Part shown: one piece after another, positions 18,480-28,061 of the stretch
How positions within the stretch are numbered: position 1 is the first letter of the stretch
How the letters are laid out: every line of letters starts with the position of its first letter
NCBI GenBank assembly: GCA_963832305.1
Contig: CAWHTU010000005.1
Location: forward strand, 186,001 to 250,000
DNA from: Roseiarcus sp963832305
Lineage (GTDB): Bacteria; Pseudomonadota; Alphaproteobacteria; Rhizobiales; Beijerinckiaceae
Length of the DNA: 64,000 bases
Direction: 5' to 3'
Notes under the pieces: generated by a model
What the model was told of the DNA's origin: nothing
What the model saw: only the letters and a program-made list of their open reading frames with translations
The model's database searches: none
Made by a program: the position numbers and the translations under genes

Positions 18480-19408
18480 ATGTCGCGCAATTTTCTGGTG
18501 ATCGATCCCGCCGAGCGGCCGGACGTGGTTCGCGGACTCGCGTCGCTCGCGCGGGCGCGAATCTTGTTCCTGCTGCACCGGCGCCCCGGCGTCAACGTCA
18601 GCAGCATCGCCGAGGCGCTGGCCCTGGCTCAATCGACTGTCTCGTCTAATCTGCAGATCCTCGAGAGCGCCGGCCTTGTCCGCACGGAAACCCACAAGGG
18701 GCGGAAAGGCAATCAGAAGCTCTGCTTCTCCGCGTTCGACGAAGTGCTGGTGATGTTTCGCGACGACTTGAGCGGCGTCGACGCCAACGAGATCGAGGTG
18801 GCGATGCCAATCGGGCTTTTACGAGCTGTGAGGTGAGCGCGCCGTGCGGCCTTTGCTCGCCGCAGGGAATTATCGGACTTCTCGATGTGCAGGGGACCTT
18901 TCTCGATCCTGACCGCATGAATGCGGGCATGATGTGATTCACGCGCGGCTTCGTCGAGTATCAGTTTCCCAACAACGCCCGCCTGGTCGGCAAGGCGGTC
19001 ACGGCGCTCGAATTCTCGCTCGAGCTTTCCTCCGAAGCGCCCGGCGCTCCGCCGAACTGGTCGTCGGACATCACGGTCGCCGTCAATAACCGCGCCCTCG
19101 GCGTCTGGACCAGTCCCCGCGATTTCGGTGATCAGCGCGGGCTCTATACGCCTGACTGGTGGAAGCTCAAGGGTAGCCAGTACGGCATGCTGAAGAGCTG
19201 GCGGGTGACGCCCGACGGCGCATTCGTCGACGGCGTCAAGATTTCTTCGCTAACCCCCAAAGATCTTGACATCTCCAGCCACCACTCGATCCGACTCCGG
19301 ATCGAAGTCAAACCCGACGCGCGCCATCCGGGTGGCGTCAACATCTTCGGCCGCGGGTTCGGCAATTACGATCAGGACATCGTCCTGAGGCTCACGACTG
19401 AGGCCTGA
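18480..19408 (+). pseudogene. ArsR-like winged-helix regulator with C-terminal effector domain, broken
   Basis: The N-terminal part (from ATG 18480, or in-frame ATG 18462) encodes an ArsR-type winged helix (ASLARARILFLLHRRPG, then QSTVSSNLQILESAGLV). Near 18818 a base is missing from a T run: the protein should continue from MPIGL into TSCEVSAPCGLCSPQG. In that frame a TGA at 18934-18936 replaces an expected Trp codon before FTRGFVEYQFPNNARLVG, after which the frame is open to the TGA at 19408. The intact product would be about 309 residues. Two independent lesions make real decay more likely than sequencing error. It is divergent from the sugar operon and may once have regulated it. Confidence 0.75.
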
Positions 19409-19440
19409 GCGCTCTCGAGGCGTTGTCGCCGCCCTGGAGG

Positions 19441-19975
<535 letters not shown>

Positions 19976-20348
19976 GCGTGGGCCCGCTGATCGCCTCAGT
20001 GATCGCCGCCAGCGTTCCCGACCCAGGGGTCTTCAAGTCGGGACGCGACTTCGCGGCCTGGCTGGGGCTGACGCCGAAGCAGAACTCGACCGGCGGCAAG
20101 ACGAAGCTCGGCTCCATCACCAAGCAGGGCAACCGATATATTCGCAAGATGCTGGTTGTCGGCCGCACCTCGGCGCTGCGCGTCGCGGCAAACGCAAAGG
20201 CGTCCTCGCCGACTGGATCGCGGCGTTGCGGGCGAGAAAGCCGGAGCGCCTCGTCGCGGTGGCGTTCGCCAACAAGCTGGCGAGAATCTGCTGGGCGATC
20301 ATGACGACCGGCGAAGACTTCCGCCAGGAGATGTTCGCCAGGGCGTAG
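19976..20348 (+). pseudogene. IS110-family transposase, C-terminal fragment with frameshift
   Basis: The fragment matches the C-terminal transposase domain of IS110/IS1111 enzymes: GVGPLIASVIAASVPDP, FKSGRDFAAWLGLTPKQNS, then KLGSITKQGNRYIRKML. Near 20200 the frame shifts by one base and continues as GVLADWIAALRARKPERL through FANKLARICWAIM to a TAG at 20346-20348. The N-terminal RuvC-like catalytic domain is absent, so the element is dead. Its left edge abuts the truncated sugar ATPase. Confidence 0.85.
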
Positions 20349-20674
20349 AATGAGAGGCGGGAAGAGTGTTCGCTTTTTAGGAGTTTGGCGAGCGCAACGA
20401 GACGTGATGAACGACATGGCCGCCACCGAAAGCCGAGGACAACCCGTCCGCCGTCATGAGCGCAAAGCTCGCCGCAATGATCGGGACCGAAGCCGTCGGA
20501 GTTCATCAGGGCCAGCGGCCAAATGCGCCGCGCCAAAAGGCCGGACATATGACCGCAGCCGACCAAGCCGTTCACAACGCCAAAAAACGCTTGCCAACCG
20601 GGGCCGTCCACATATGACGGTGCGACGCCTCTATCGCGGCGGATCACGCCCGTGCGACCCGCCGCCCGCTCGCT
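20349..20674 (+). mobile_element. Non-coding 3' tail of the IS110-family fragment
   Basis: About 326 bases between the transposase stop and the aldehyde dehydrogenase stop contain no credible gene. In the IS1111 subgroup of IS110 elements the non-coding end downstream of the transposase encodes the bridge RNA, so this stretch may be that tail. No clear terminal repeats or end point were found, and the right boundary is arbitrary. Confidence 0.4.
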
Positions 20675-22117
20675 TCAGAACGGGTAGTGCTGCGGACCCT
20701 CGATCGTGATCCAGCGCAGGTCGGTGAACTCGGCGATCACCGCCTTGCTGCCGAAGCGGCCGTAGCCGGACGACTTCATGCCGCCGAACGGCATTTGCGC
20801 TTCGTCGTGCACGGTCGGGCCGTTGATGTGGCAGATGCCGGATTCGATCCGCTTGGCGACGTTGAGGGCGCGTTGGATGTTGCGGCTGAACACCGCGGCC
20901 GAGAGGCCGTATTCGGTGTCGTTGGCGACCCGGATCGCCTCTTCCTCGCCGTCGACCCGCACCACCGGCTTCACCGGCCCGAACGATTCCTCGCCATAGA
21001 TGCGCATCGAAGGCGTCACGCGGTCGATGATCGTCGCTTCGACGATCGTGCCTTTGCGTTTTCCGCCGGCGACGACCTTGGCGCCCTTGCTGACCGCGTC
21101 GGCAACGAGCTCATCCATCCGCTCGGCGGCGCCGGCGTTGACCAGCGAGCCCAGAACGACATGGCCGCGCGGATCGCCGCTCGGTAGCGCCGCCGCGCGC
21201 TTGGCGAGCTTGTCGACAAAGGCGTCGGCGACCTTGGCGTCGACGATGAGCCGCTCCGTCGACATGCAGATCTGGCCCGCATTGGCGAAGGCGCCGAACA
21301 CCGCTGCGTTCACCGCCTCGTCGATATCGGCGTCGTCGAGCACGACGAGCGGCGCCTTGCCTCCGAGCTCAAGCAGGACCGGCTTCAAGTGCTCCGCTGC
21401 GAGCTTCGCGATCGTCTTGCCGACCTTGGACGAGCCGGTGAAGTTCACCCGCTTGACCGCCGGATTGGCGATCAGCGCCGCCACCACCTTCGACGCGTCT
21501 TGCGGAGCGTTGGAGATCACATTGACGACGCCCTTCGGGAAGCCGGCGTCGTTCATGATCTGGCCGATCAGACGATGGGTCGCCGGGCAGACTTCCGACG
21601 ATTTCAGGATCACCGTGTTGCCGCACGCAAGCGCCGCGGCGATCGCGCGCACGCCCAGGATCACCGGGGCGTTCCACGGCGCAAGCCCAAGGACGACGCC
21701 GGCCGGCTGCCGGACCGCGAGCGAAATCACGCCGGGCTTGTCGGCGGGAATGATCTCGCCCACGATCTGCGTCGTCAAGCCTGCGGCCTCGCGCAGCATG
21801 CTGGCGGCAAAGTGGACGTTGAAGCCTGCCCAGGGCGCGGTCGCGCCGATTTCCTCGATCATCGGCTGAGTGAATTCGCCCGCGCGGGCCTCGAGAAGAT
21901 CGGCGGCCTTGAGCAAGAGCGCGCGTCGCTCGCTCGGGCCGGTTTGCGACCAGGCCGGGAACGCTCGCGCCGCGGCCTCGACGACCTTGGCGGCGTCGGC
22001 CTCGCTCGCCGCCGCCGCTTCGCTCGCGACCGCGCCGGTTACCGGATCGTGGCGGGCGTATGTTGCGCCGGAGGTTGCCGAAGCCGCCGCGCCGTCGATG
22101 ATGAAATCTACCTTCAT
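20675..22117 (-). CDS. Aromatic-type aldehyde dehydrogenase (vanillin/benzaldehyde dehydrogenase-like)
   Basis: 480 residues from ATG 22117, preceded by AAGGGAGG. It is a full NAD(P)-dependent aldehyde dehydrogenase: the substrate tunnel/cofactor motif APWNAPVILG, the FTGSSKVGK nucleotide region, the general-base Glu in LELGGKAP, the catalytic Cys in NAGQICMST, and the C-terminal MPFGGMKSSGYGRFG. The overall pattern is closest to vanillin, salicylaldehyde and benzaldehyde dehydrogenases. It lies downstream of an SDR and a LIV-type transporter on the same strand, suggesting uptake of an aromatic alcohol or ether that is oxidised first by the SDR and then here. A structured repeat separates it from the SDR. 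Confidence 0.88.
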   Translation of the reverse strand: MKVDFIIDGAAASATSGATYARHDPVTGAVASEAAAASEADAAKVVEAAARAFPAWSQTGPSERRALLLKAADLLEARAGEFTQPMIEEIGATAPWAGFNVHFAASMLREAAGLTTQIVGEIIPADKPGVISLAVRQPAGVVLGLAPWNAPVILGVRAIAAALACGNTVILKSSEVCPATHRLIGQIMNDAGFPKGVVNVISNAPQDASKVVAALIANPAVKRVNFTGSSKVGKTIAKLAAEHLKPVLLELGGKAPLVVLDDADIDEAVNAAVFGAFANAGQICMSTERLIVDAKVADAFVDKLAKRAAALPSGDPRGHVVLGSLVNAGAAERMDELVADAVSKGAKVVAGGKRKGTIVEATIIDRVTPSMRIYGEESFGPVKPVVRVDGEEEAIRVANDTEYGLSAAVFSRNIQRALNVAKRIESGICHINGPTVHDEAQMPFGGMKSSGYGRFGSKAVIAEFTDLRWITIEGPQHYPF

Positions 22118-22199
22118 TGAGACCTCCCTTTGCTCGATCGCCGGGCGCTGTCGCCGGCGAGGGTTAGAGCGCTTTGTTCTTGCGTTGACGAATGTCGTC

Positions 22200-22280
22200 G
22201 CCCCCACCACCGTCCTACGGACGGTCCCCCTCCCCCGCAAAGCGGGGGAGGGGCGCCATGCAAAGCATGGTGGAGGGGGC
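22200..22280. repeat. Palindromic intergenic repeat that can fold as a cloverleaf
   Basis: An 81-base GC-rich element. An outer stem (22200-22209 with 22271-22280, one mismatch) encloses three hairpins: 22210-22224 (6-bp stem), 22227-22253 (12-bp perfect stem with an AAA loop) and 22256-22270 (6-bp stem, AAA loop). It lies between the SDR stop and the aldehyde dehydrogenase start. Similar palindromic elements are common REP-like repeats in alphaproteobacterial intergenic regions. It may modulate readthrough in the operon or be a mobile repeat. Confidence 0.75.
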
Positions 22281-22308
22281 ATCTCGCTGAACACATTCGC
22301 AAACGACT

Positions 22309-23097
22309 CTAAAACCCGAGAACGGTGGCGTTGATCGACGCTTCGAGGCCCCCGTCGACCGGCAGATTGGCGCCGTTGATCCAGCGCGCGCCGTCAGAGC
22401 ACAGGAACAGGACCGCTGGCGCAACGTCCGGCGCGGAGCCCGCGCGGCCGACGCGCGCGATGTCGTCGTCGACCCGCGGATCGCCGAGGATCTGGCGAAA
22501 CTCCTTGAGGATCGGGGTTGAGACAGGGCCCGGGCTTACGGCGTTGACGCGCACGCCGCGGTCCCTGAACAGGGGCATATGCGCGGCCTGCATTGTCCAA
22601 AGCATTAGCAGCTCCTTCGACACCGGATAGGAGTTGCCGCGTTCAATCTTGTGCTCGGCGATAAGCCGGCCGAGGTCGGGGAAACCGGGCAGGGCGACGA
22701 AGGTCTTAGCGCGCTCGAGATTGGCCCGCCAGCCATAGCCGGCGATCGAGGCGACATTCACCACCGCGCCCCCTTCGCGCAGCCGCGGCGCGAGCGCCAG
22801 CGTCAGCTCCCTCAGGCCATAGAAGTTGATCGTAAGGGTTTTCGCGACCCCCGGCATGCCAGAAACCCCGGCGACGTTGCATAGCGCGTCAAACTGCCCG
22901 GGCAGCGCCGCGGCGATCTCGGCCACGCCCCGCGCGGAGGAAATGTCCGCCTTGACGAAAGCGTCGAACGGGCGACCTGGCGGATTGATGTCGACGCCGA
23001 TCACGTCAGCTCCCAGGGCGAGCGCGAGTTCGCCGACCCGAGCGCCGATGCCCGAGGAAATCCCGGTGACGACGATCGTCTTGCCAAACAGCATCAT
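22309..23097 (-). CDS. SDR-family oxidoreductase (short-chain dehydrogenase)
   Basis: 262 residues starting at ATG 23097, which overlaps the LivM stop by 4 bases. It has the SDR cofactor motif TGISSGIG, the NVAG motif, the catalytic Ser in VNVASIAGYG and the active-site Tyr/Lys pair in SYPVSKELL, plus PGPVSTPIL after the active site. About 35 residues are inserted between Ser and Tyr, as seen in some 3-alpha-hydroxysteroid dehydrogenase-like SDRs. It is the sixth gene of the LIV-type operon and likely oxidises an imported alcohol to the aldehyde used by the next gene. Confidence 0.88.
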   Translation of the reverse strand: MMLFGKTIVVTGISSGIGARVGELALALGADVIGVDINPPGRPFDAFVKADISSARGVAEIAAALPGQFDALCNVAGVSGMPGVAKTLTINFYGLRELTLALAPRLREGGAVVNVASIAGYGWRANLERAKTFVALPGFPDLGRLIAEHKIERGNSYPVSKELLMLWTMQAAHMPLFRDRGVRVNAVSPGPVSTPILKEFRQILGDPRVDDDIARVGRAGSAPDVAPAVLFLCSDGARWINGANLPVDGGLEASINATVLGF

Positions 23098-24164
23098 GAG
23101 CCTCCCTCCTCGCCGGTCGCGGCGTTCCCCTGCCCGGCCGCGCCGTTCATTTCCGCGCCGCTCGGCCCGCTCGCGAGGCGGAGACGGTATCCAATCGGAA
23201 GCAGCCTCAGCGATGTCGAGTCCTCGACCCATCCCCAAAATCCGCGGGGAAAGAGAAGCGCGAAAATAAGCGCCGTGGCGCCAAGTCCGACCAGATACCA
23301 GACCCCCATATCGCCGAACCAGGTCTCGATCGTGAAAAAGACGACCGCGCCGAGTATCGCGCCTTCGAAGGTTCCGAGGCCGCCGACCAGCGCCATGAAG
23401 ATCATGTAGGCCGTCCATAGCGGACTGAAATAGGCCTTGGGCTGGAAGGTGAGCGCCGTCGCCACCCAAAGCGCCCCGGCGACAGCCGCGCCGAAGGCGG
23501 CAAGCGTGAACACGAGGCGCTTGGCGCGCGCGACCCGGACGCCGATCGACTCCGCCGCCTCCTCATTGTCCCGGATCGCCTGGATCGCCGCGCCGAGCGG
23601 GCTGCGCAAGAGCCGAAACACGATCGCGAGGAGGCAAATCATCGCCAGGAGCGCGCACCAATAGGTGAGCGCGCGCCGGCTACCAGTCGAATACGCGTCA
23701 AGCTCGATCAGCGACGTGCCGGTTTCACCGCGAACGAGCGTGTCGAGGTTGACGAGCAGATGCGCGAGCTCGGAGACCACCCACATGCCGATCGCGAATT
23801 CGCCGCCCCTGAGCCTCAGCATAACGAACGACAGCGGCCAGGAGAGCGCGCCGACGACGAGCGCGCCGAGGAACAGCGAGGGATAGACGCTGACGCCGAG
23901 GTCCGCGAGCCTGATCGCCGCATAGGCGCCGAGCCCGAAAAACGCCTGCTGGCCGATCGACACAAGGCCGCAGAAGCCGACCAGCGCGTTCCACATCAGC
24001 GCGAGAATGACGTAGATAAACAGCGTCGTGAGCTTGTCGACCGCGTTGGCGCTGAATATCGCGGGGCCGATCGCGAGCGTCGCGACGACGACGGCTGCGA
24101 CGACGATCGCGATCCGCGACTCCGGGGTCCAGCGCTCGACGGCGGGCGCGCTGGTTGCGGTCAT
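23094..24164 (-). CDS. livM: Branched-chain-type ABC transporter permease LivM
   Basis: 356 residues with about nine hydrophobic helices and the LivM signature (SIGQQAFFGLGAYAA, then LRSPLGAAIQAIRDNEEAAESIGV). The C-terminal tail after the last helix is hydrophilic and about 40 residues longer than usual. ATG 24164 overlaps the LivH stop by 4 bases. It should pair with LivH to form the channel of a HAAT-family importer. The adjacent catabolic genes point to an aromatic or related substrate rather than amino acids. Confidence 0.9.
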   Translation of the reverse strand: MTATSAPAVERWTPESRIAIVVAAVVVATLAIGPAIFSANAVDKLTTLFIYVILALMWNALVGFCGLVSIGQQAFFGLGAYAAIRLADLGVSVYPSLFLGALVVGALSWPLSFVMLRLRGGEFAIGMWVVSELAHLLVNLDTLVRGETGTSLIELDAYSTGSRRALTYWCALLAMICLLAIVFRLLRSPLGAAIQAIRDNEEAAESIGVRVARAKRLVFTLAAFGAAVAGALWVATALTFQPKAYFSPLWTAYMIFMALVGGLGTFEGAILGAVVFFTIETWFGDMGVWYLVGLGATALIFALLFPRGFWGWVEDSTSLRLLPIGYRLRLASGPSGAEMNGAAGQGNAATGEEGGS

Positions 24165-25063
24165 GATCGCCCTCCCCCAATGAGCGCAGCGCGGAGGCGC
24201 TGGCCGAAGCCAGCGAAGAACAGCCGCGCGAACAGGACGGCGAGAAACGCCGCGTGGCCGGCGATGAAGAAGCCTTGCGGGCTTACGATCGCGCCTAGGC
24301 TCTGGGCGACGCCGAGCACGATGCCACCGATGAGCGTGCCCCATAACGACCCCGCCCCGCCGATCACTGAGGCTTCGAAAGCGAAGATTAGTTGCGCCGC
24401 TCCGGCATAAGGATCGAACGTCGCCCGCATGCCCAGGAACGCGCCGGCGACCGCGACCGTCGCCAGCGCGATCGCGGCCGCGATTGCATTGGCGCGCCGG
24501 GCGTTAACGCCAACTAGCCCGACCGTGTCCGGATCCTCGGCGGTTGCACGGATCGCGCGCCCGATTAGCGTCCGGTTGAGAAAGGTCTGGATGCCGCCGA
24601 GCAGCGCGATCGCGACCGCCATGGTCAGCAAGGCGAGCTTGCCGATGGCGATCTCGTCGGTCAGCGACCAGCTGTCGTATGAGAGGTCGCCGATATAGGG
24701 AGCGAGCGAGCGGGTGTCGGCGCCGAAGCCCTGGAATAGAAGATTGTCGATGATGATCGAGAGCCCAAAGGTGGAGAGCACCGGCACCAGAAGCCCGCCG
24801 CGGGCGCTGCGTTCCAGCACCAGCCGCTGCATCGCCCAGCCGATCAGCGCCATCATTGGCGCAACGATCAAGAGGCCGAGAAACGGCTCAATCGAGAACC
24901 GGTCGGCCAGAACATAGAGCGCATAAGCCGAGAGCACCGCGAGGCTGCCATGGGCGAGGTTGATGACGCCCATGACGCCAAACATGAACGACAGCCCGCA
25001 CGCGATCAGCGCGTAATAGCCGCCGAGCAGGACGCCCTGGAGGATTTGATTGACGAAGATCAC
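24161..25063 (-). CDS. livH: Branched-chain-type ABC transporter permease LivH
   Basis: 300 residues from a GTG at 25063 that overlaps the stop of the LivF gene by 4 bases. It is hydrophobic throughout, with the LivH motifs GVMGVINLAHGSLAVLSAY and RATAEDPDTVGLVGVNARR. It belongs to a complete HAAT-type importer encoded here. Confidence 0.9.
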   Translation of the reverse strand: MIFVNQILQGVLLGGYYALIACGLSFMFGVMGVINLAHGSLAVLSAYALYVLADRFSIEPFLGLLIVAPMMALIGWAMQRLVLERSARGGLLVPVLSTFGLSIIIDNLLFQGFGADTRSLAPYIGDLSYDSWSLTDEIAIGKLALLTMAVAIALLGGIQTFLNRTLIGRAIRATAEDPDTVGLVGVNARRANAIAAAIALATVAVAGAFLGMRATFDPYAGAAQLIFAFEASVIGGAGSLWGTLIGGIVLGVAQSLGAIVSPQGFFIAGHAAFLAVLFARLFFAGFGQRLRAALIGGGRS

Positions 25064-25791
25064 GCCGGCGCCGCCTCTCCACGCGAGGGCTTCCTGAGGC
25101 CGAAATAGGCTTCGGTGACTTCCTCCCGGGTCAGCGTGCTTGTGGGCCCCTCGATGGCGATCAAGCCTTCGAGCATGCAAATGGTGCGGCTCGACGTCGC
25201 CATGGCGCGCTTGAGGTCCTGCTCCACGAGCAGCATGGCGACGCCGGACGATTTCAGCGCCTCGAGCCGGACGTACACCCGATCGACGACGAGCGGCGAC
25301 AAACCCAGCGACACCTCGTCGAGCAGCAGGAGCTCCGGGTTCATCATCAGCGCCCGCCCGATCGCCGTCGCCTGCTGCTCGCCGCCCGACAACGTGCCGG
25401 CAAGGCTGCGGCGGCGCTGCTTGAGGTTCGGAAAGGCCTCCATGACGGCGTCGAGCGTCCATGCGCCCGCGCGCCCGGCCGAGCGCGCGAGCATGAGATT
25501 ATCTTCCACCGTCAGGCGGGCGAACAGCCGCCGCCCCTCTGGCACCAGCGCGAGCCCGAGCGCCGCGCGGGCGTGCGCGCTTCTCGAGCCGATATCCTCG
25601 CCCTTGAAGACGATGCGGCCGGCGGTGTGGCGATGCGCGCCGGCGATCGTTCGGAGAAACGTGGTCTTGCCCGCTCCGTTCGCGCCGACAAGCGCGACCG
25701 TTTCGCCGGGCTCGATGGCGAGCGTGACTCCGCGCACCGCCTGGAGCTGCCCGTGACGCGCTTCCAGTCCCTGGACCGAGAGCAGCGTCAA
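25060..25791 (-). CDS. livF: Branched-chain-type ABC transporter ATPase LivF
   Basis: 243 residues from a TTG at 25791 that overlaps the LivG stop by 4 bases; no ATG fits. Walker A is GANGAGKTT, the signature is LSGGEQQ, Walker B is LLLLDEVSLGL, and the LVEQD switch is present, all typical of LivF. It forms a heterodimer with LivG to energise transport. Confidence 0.92.
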   Translation of the reverse strand: MTLLSVQGLEARHGQLQAVRGVTLAIEPGETVALVGANGAGKTTFLRTIAGAHRHTAGRIVFKGEDIGSRSAHARAALGLALVPEGRRLFARLTVEDNLMLARSAGRAGAWTLDAVMEAFPNLKQRRRSLAGTLSGGEQQATAIGRALMMNPELLLLDEVSLGLSPLVVDRVYVRLEALKSSGVAMLLVEQDLKRAMATSSRTICMLEGLIAIEGPTSTLTREEVTEAYFGLRKPSRGEAAPA

Positions 25792-26531
25792 ACCACGCCT
25801 CCGCCGAGATAGGCCTCGATCACGCGCGGATCGGCCATCACGCTTTGCGGCGGCCCGTCGGCGATGATCCGTCCGGCGTCCATGCACACGAGGCGGTCGG
25901 CGACGCGCAAAAGGATATGCACGATGTGCTCGATCCACACGATCGCCACCCCACGAGACTTCAGCTCGAGGATGATGTCGACGAGTTCGTTTGCCTCGGC
26001 GTCAGTCAGTCCGCCGCCGATCTCGTCGAGGAGCAGCACCGCGGGGCCCGTCGCGAGCGCCCGGGCGAGTTCGAGGCGCTTCCGGTCGATTAGGCCGAGG
26101 GTCTCCGCCCGCCGGTTGGCGAGCGCGGTCATGCCGGCGAGCTCGAGCGACTCGATCGCCCGGCGATAGGCAGCTTCGTGCTCCAGGCCCCCGCCATGGG
26201 CGGCGGCGGTGAAGACGTTCTCGAACACCGTCATGCCGCTGAATGGACGGGGGATCTGGTGGGTGCGCGCGAGCCCCCGCCGGCAACGTTCCGCGGTCGC
26301 GACTTCGGTTACGTCCTCGCCCAGGAAGCGCACCCTGCCCCTGGTCGGCGCATGCGCGCCGACCAGGACGCTGAGCAGGGTCGTCTTGCCGGCGCCGTTG
26401 GGGCCGACGACGCCGACCGTTTCGCGGGCGTGGACGGAAAAGTCGACCCCCTCCAGCACCACGAGAGCTCCGAAGCTTTTGGTCAGGCCTTCCGCGTGGA
26501 GCAGAAGGCCGTCCGCCTTGGCGCCCGACAT
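25788..26531 (-). CDS. livG: Branched-chain-type ABC transporter ATPase LivG
   Basis: 247 residues from ATG 26531; an open frame extends 43 codons upstream but overlaps the binding-protein gene and shows no homology. Walker A is GPNGAGKTT, the LivG segment LARTHQIPRPFSGMTVFENV is present, and Walker B is VLLLDEIGGGL. The ABC signature is degenerate: the usual LSxGQ is replaced around TLGLIDRKRLELARAL, a form seen in some LivG-type proteins of aromatic-uptake systems. Confidence 0.9.
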   Translation of the reverse strand: MSGAKADGLLLHAEGLTKSFGALVVLEGVDFSVHARETVGVVGPNGAGKTTLLSVLVGAHAPTRGRVRFLGEDVTEVATAERCRRGLARTHQIPRPFSGMTVFENVFTAAAHGGGLEHEAAYRRAIESLELAGMTALANRRAETLGLIDRKRLELARALATGPAVLLLDEIGGGLTDAEANELVDIILELKSRGVAIVWIEHIVHILLRVADRLVCMDAGRIIADGPPQSVMADPRVIEAYLGGGVV

Positions 26532-26548
26532 TCCCGTCCGCGCCGCCG

Positions 26549-27871
26549 TCAACCGTTGTAGGGTTTGAGCTTCGCCTGGATCGGAACGTTCGGATCGGTG
26601 GCGTTCTCGGTCGTCGGATACTCGAGAGGGAACCTCGAACCCGCAGGCGCCTTGACCCATTGGGTGCCGATGATCGGGCCCGGTGAGACGTTGGGAACGG
26701 GTCCCTTGTTGAAGTCGATTGGACCGTCGATCGTCACCGTCTTCAGGGTCGACATCGCCTTGGCGACGGCGGCCTTGTTCGCGGGGTCGCTGCTCGCCTG
26801 AATCGTGGCCGCGCCGGCGTCAAACAACGCCAGGCTCGCGCCGAGCTGCTGCGTCCACTGCTTGCCCGAGGCCTTCTCGTAGCCGTCGGCGAGCTGGTCG
26901 CCGCTGACGCCGGTGAGCGAGGACTTGTAGGGGAACGCCTTGTGCCAGTAGGCGGCGCTGGCGAGGTTGTAGCCAAGATTGCCGAGCGCAGTCACCTGCG
27001 AGGGGAAGAGCCCGGTCTTGGCGATCTGGGCGATCTTGACCATTTTCGTGTAGCCCTGCTGGGCCGCCTGACGCCAGAAGGCGGCGAAGTCGGGCGGGAT
27101 CGGGAAGGTGTTGAAGATCTCGCACTTCTCCGCCTTGAACTTCGCGATCTGGGCCGAATAATCGGTCGTGCCGTCCTCGTAGGGGCCCGGATCGATGATG
27201 GTGAATCCGGCCTTGGCCAGGGCGGGCGCGAGATTTTCGCGAATCGCGTTGCCGTCGGCGTCGTTTGGATAGAGCACGCCGACCTTCTTGTTGGTCTCGA
27301 TCAGATTCCACTGCGAGACATAGGCCTTGAAGAACTCGCCGCCGCCGAAACCGAAATGATAGGTCCATTTGAACGGCGACGGCTGGCCTGGCTTGGCGCC
27401 GCGGCCGAAGTACCAGGCTTCCCACGGCATGACCGTCGACATGCACGGGACGCCCGCCGCCTCGCAGGCGTCGGCGACGGGATTGATCGTCTCGGGCGTC
27501 GAGACGACCAGCATCATGTCGATCTTGTCGGAATTGATGAGGGTCTTGGCGAGCTGCCCGGCGCGCGATGGATCCGACTGGGTGTCACGATCGAGGATCT
27601 CGACCCCGTAGGTCTTGCCGCCGGACTTCAGCCCCGAGGCCAGCGCCTTGCGGGCGAGTTCGAGGATATAGCCGTCGGTCTCCCCGAATCCGCCGAGCGC
27701 TCCCGTGCGCGGGCTGATGAACCCGACCTTGAGCGTCGTCTCGGGGCCAGCGGCGAAGGCGCCGTATGGGCGGGACGCAGCCGCGACGCCTGCAACTCCG
27801 GCCGACAGAATGAGCCCCCGCCGCGATATTGGCGCGCGGCCCAAGTTCATGATGTTGGAACTGGTCTTCAT
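26549..27871 (-). CDS. LIV-type ABC transporter substrate-binding protein (Tat or Sec signal)
   Basis: 440 residues. The N terminus has a twin-arginine-like signal (ISRRGLILSAG) with a likely cut after AFA. The mature part is a type I periplasmic binding protein (VGFISPRTGALGGFGETDG, VGVLYPNDADGNA). It is the first gene of the operon LivG-LivF-LivH-LivM-SDR-aldehyde dehydrogenase. Members of this subfamily often bind aromatic or short-chain amide ligands rather than amino acids; the ligand cannot be read here. The 190 bases upstream form a divergent promoter region with the secreted-protein gene. Confidence 0.9.
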   Translation of the reverse strand: MKTSSNIMNLGRAPISRRGLILSAGVAGVAAASRPYGAFAAGPETTLKVGFISPRTGALGGFGETDGYILELARKALASGLKSGGKTYGVEILDRDTQSDPSRAGQLAKTLINSDKIDMMLVVSTPETINPVADACEAAGVPCMSTVMPWEAWYFGRGAKPGQPSPFKWTYHFGFGGGEFFKAYVSQWNLIETNKKVGVLYPNDADGNAIRENLAPALAKAGFTIIDPGPYEDGTTDYSAQIAKFKAEKCEIFNTFPIPPDFAAFWRQAAQQGYTKMVKIAQIAKTGLFPSQVTALGNLGYNLASAAYWHKAFPYKSSLTGVSGDQLADGYEKASGKQWTQQLGASLALFDAGAATIQASSDPANKAAVAKAMSTLKTVTIDGPIDFNKGPVPNVSPGPIIGTQWVKAPAGSRFPLEYPTTENATDPNVPIQAKLKPYNG

Positions 27872-28061
27872 GCCTTTCCTCCCAAATTGCGCCGCCTCGC
27901 CAGCGAGTCCGCGCTCTTCTATTCCTTACACCGCTGGTATGGGTATCGCCCGCGCCCGGCGTCACTTCAATCGATTTTTTCGCCGGTTGCCCGGCCCACG
28001 TCGGGTTGACGAATGGGCTGGAGGAAAGCCAGTCTCGCGCCTGCCAGCAAGGAGGCTGAAA

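Noticed and set aside
26942..28009. 355-codon plus-strand frame opposite the LIV binding protein
   Set aside because: Antisense shadow; the minus strand encodes a complete binding protein with signal peptide.
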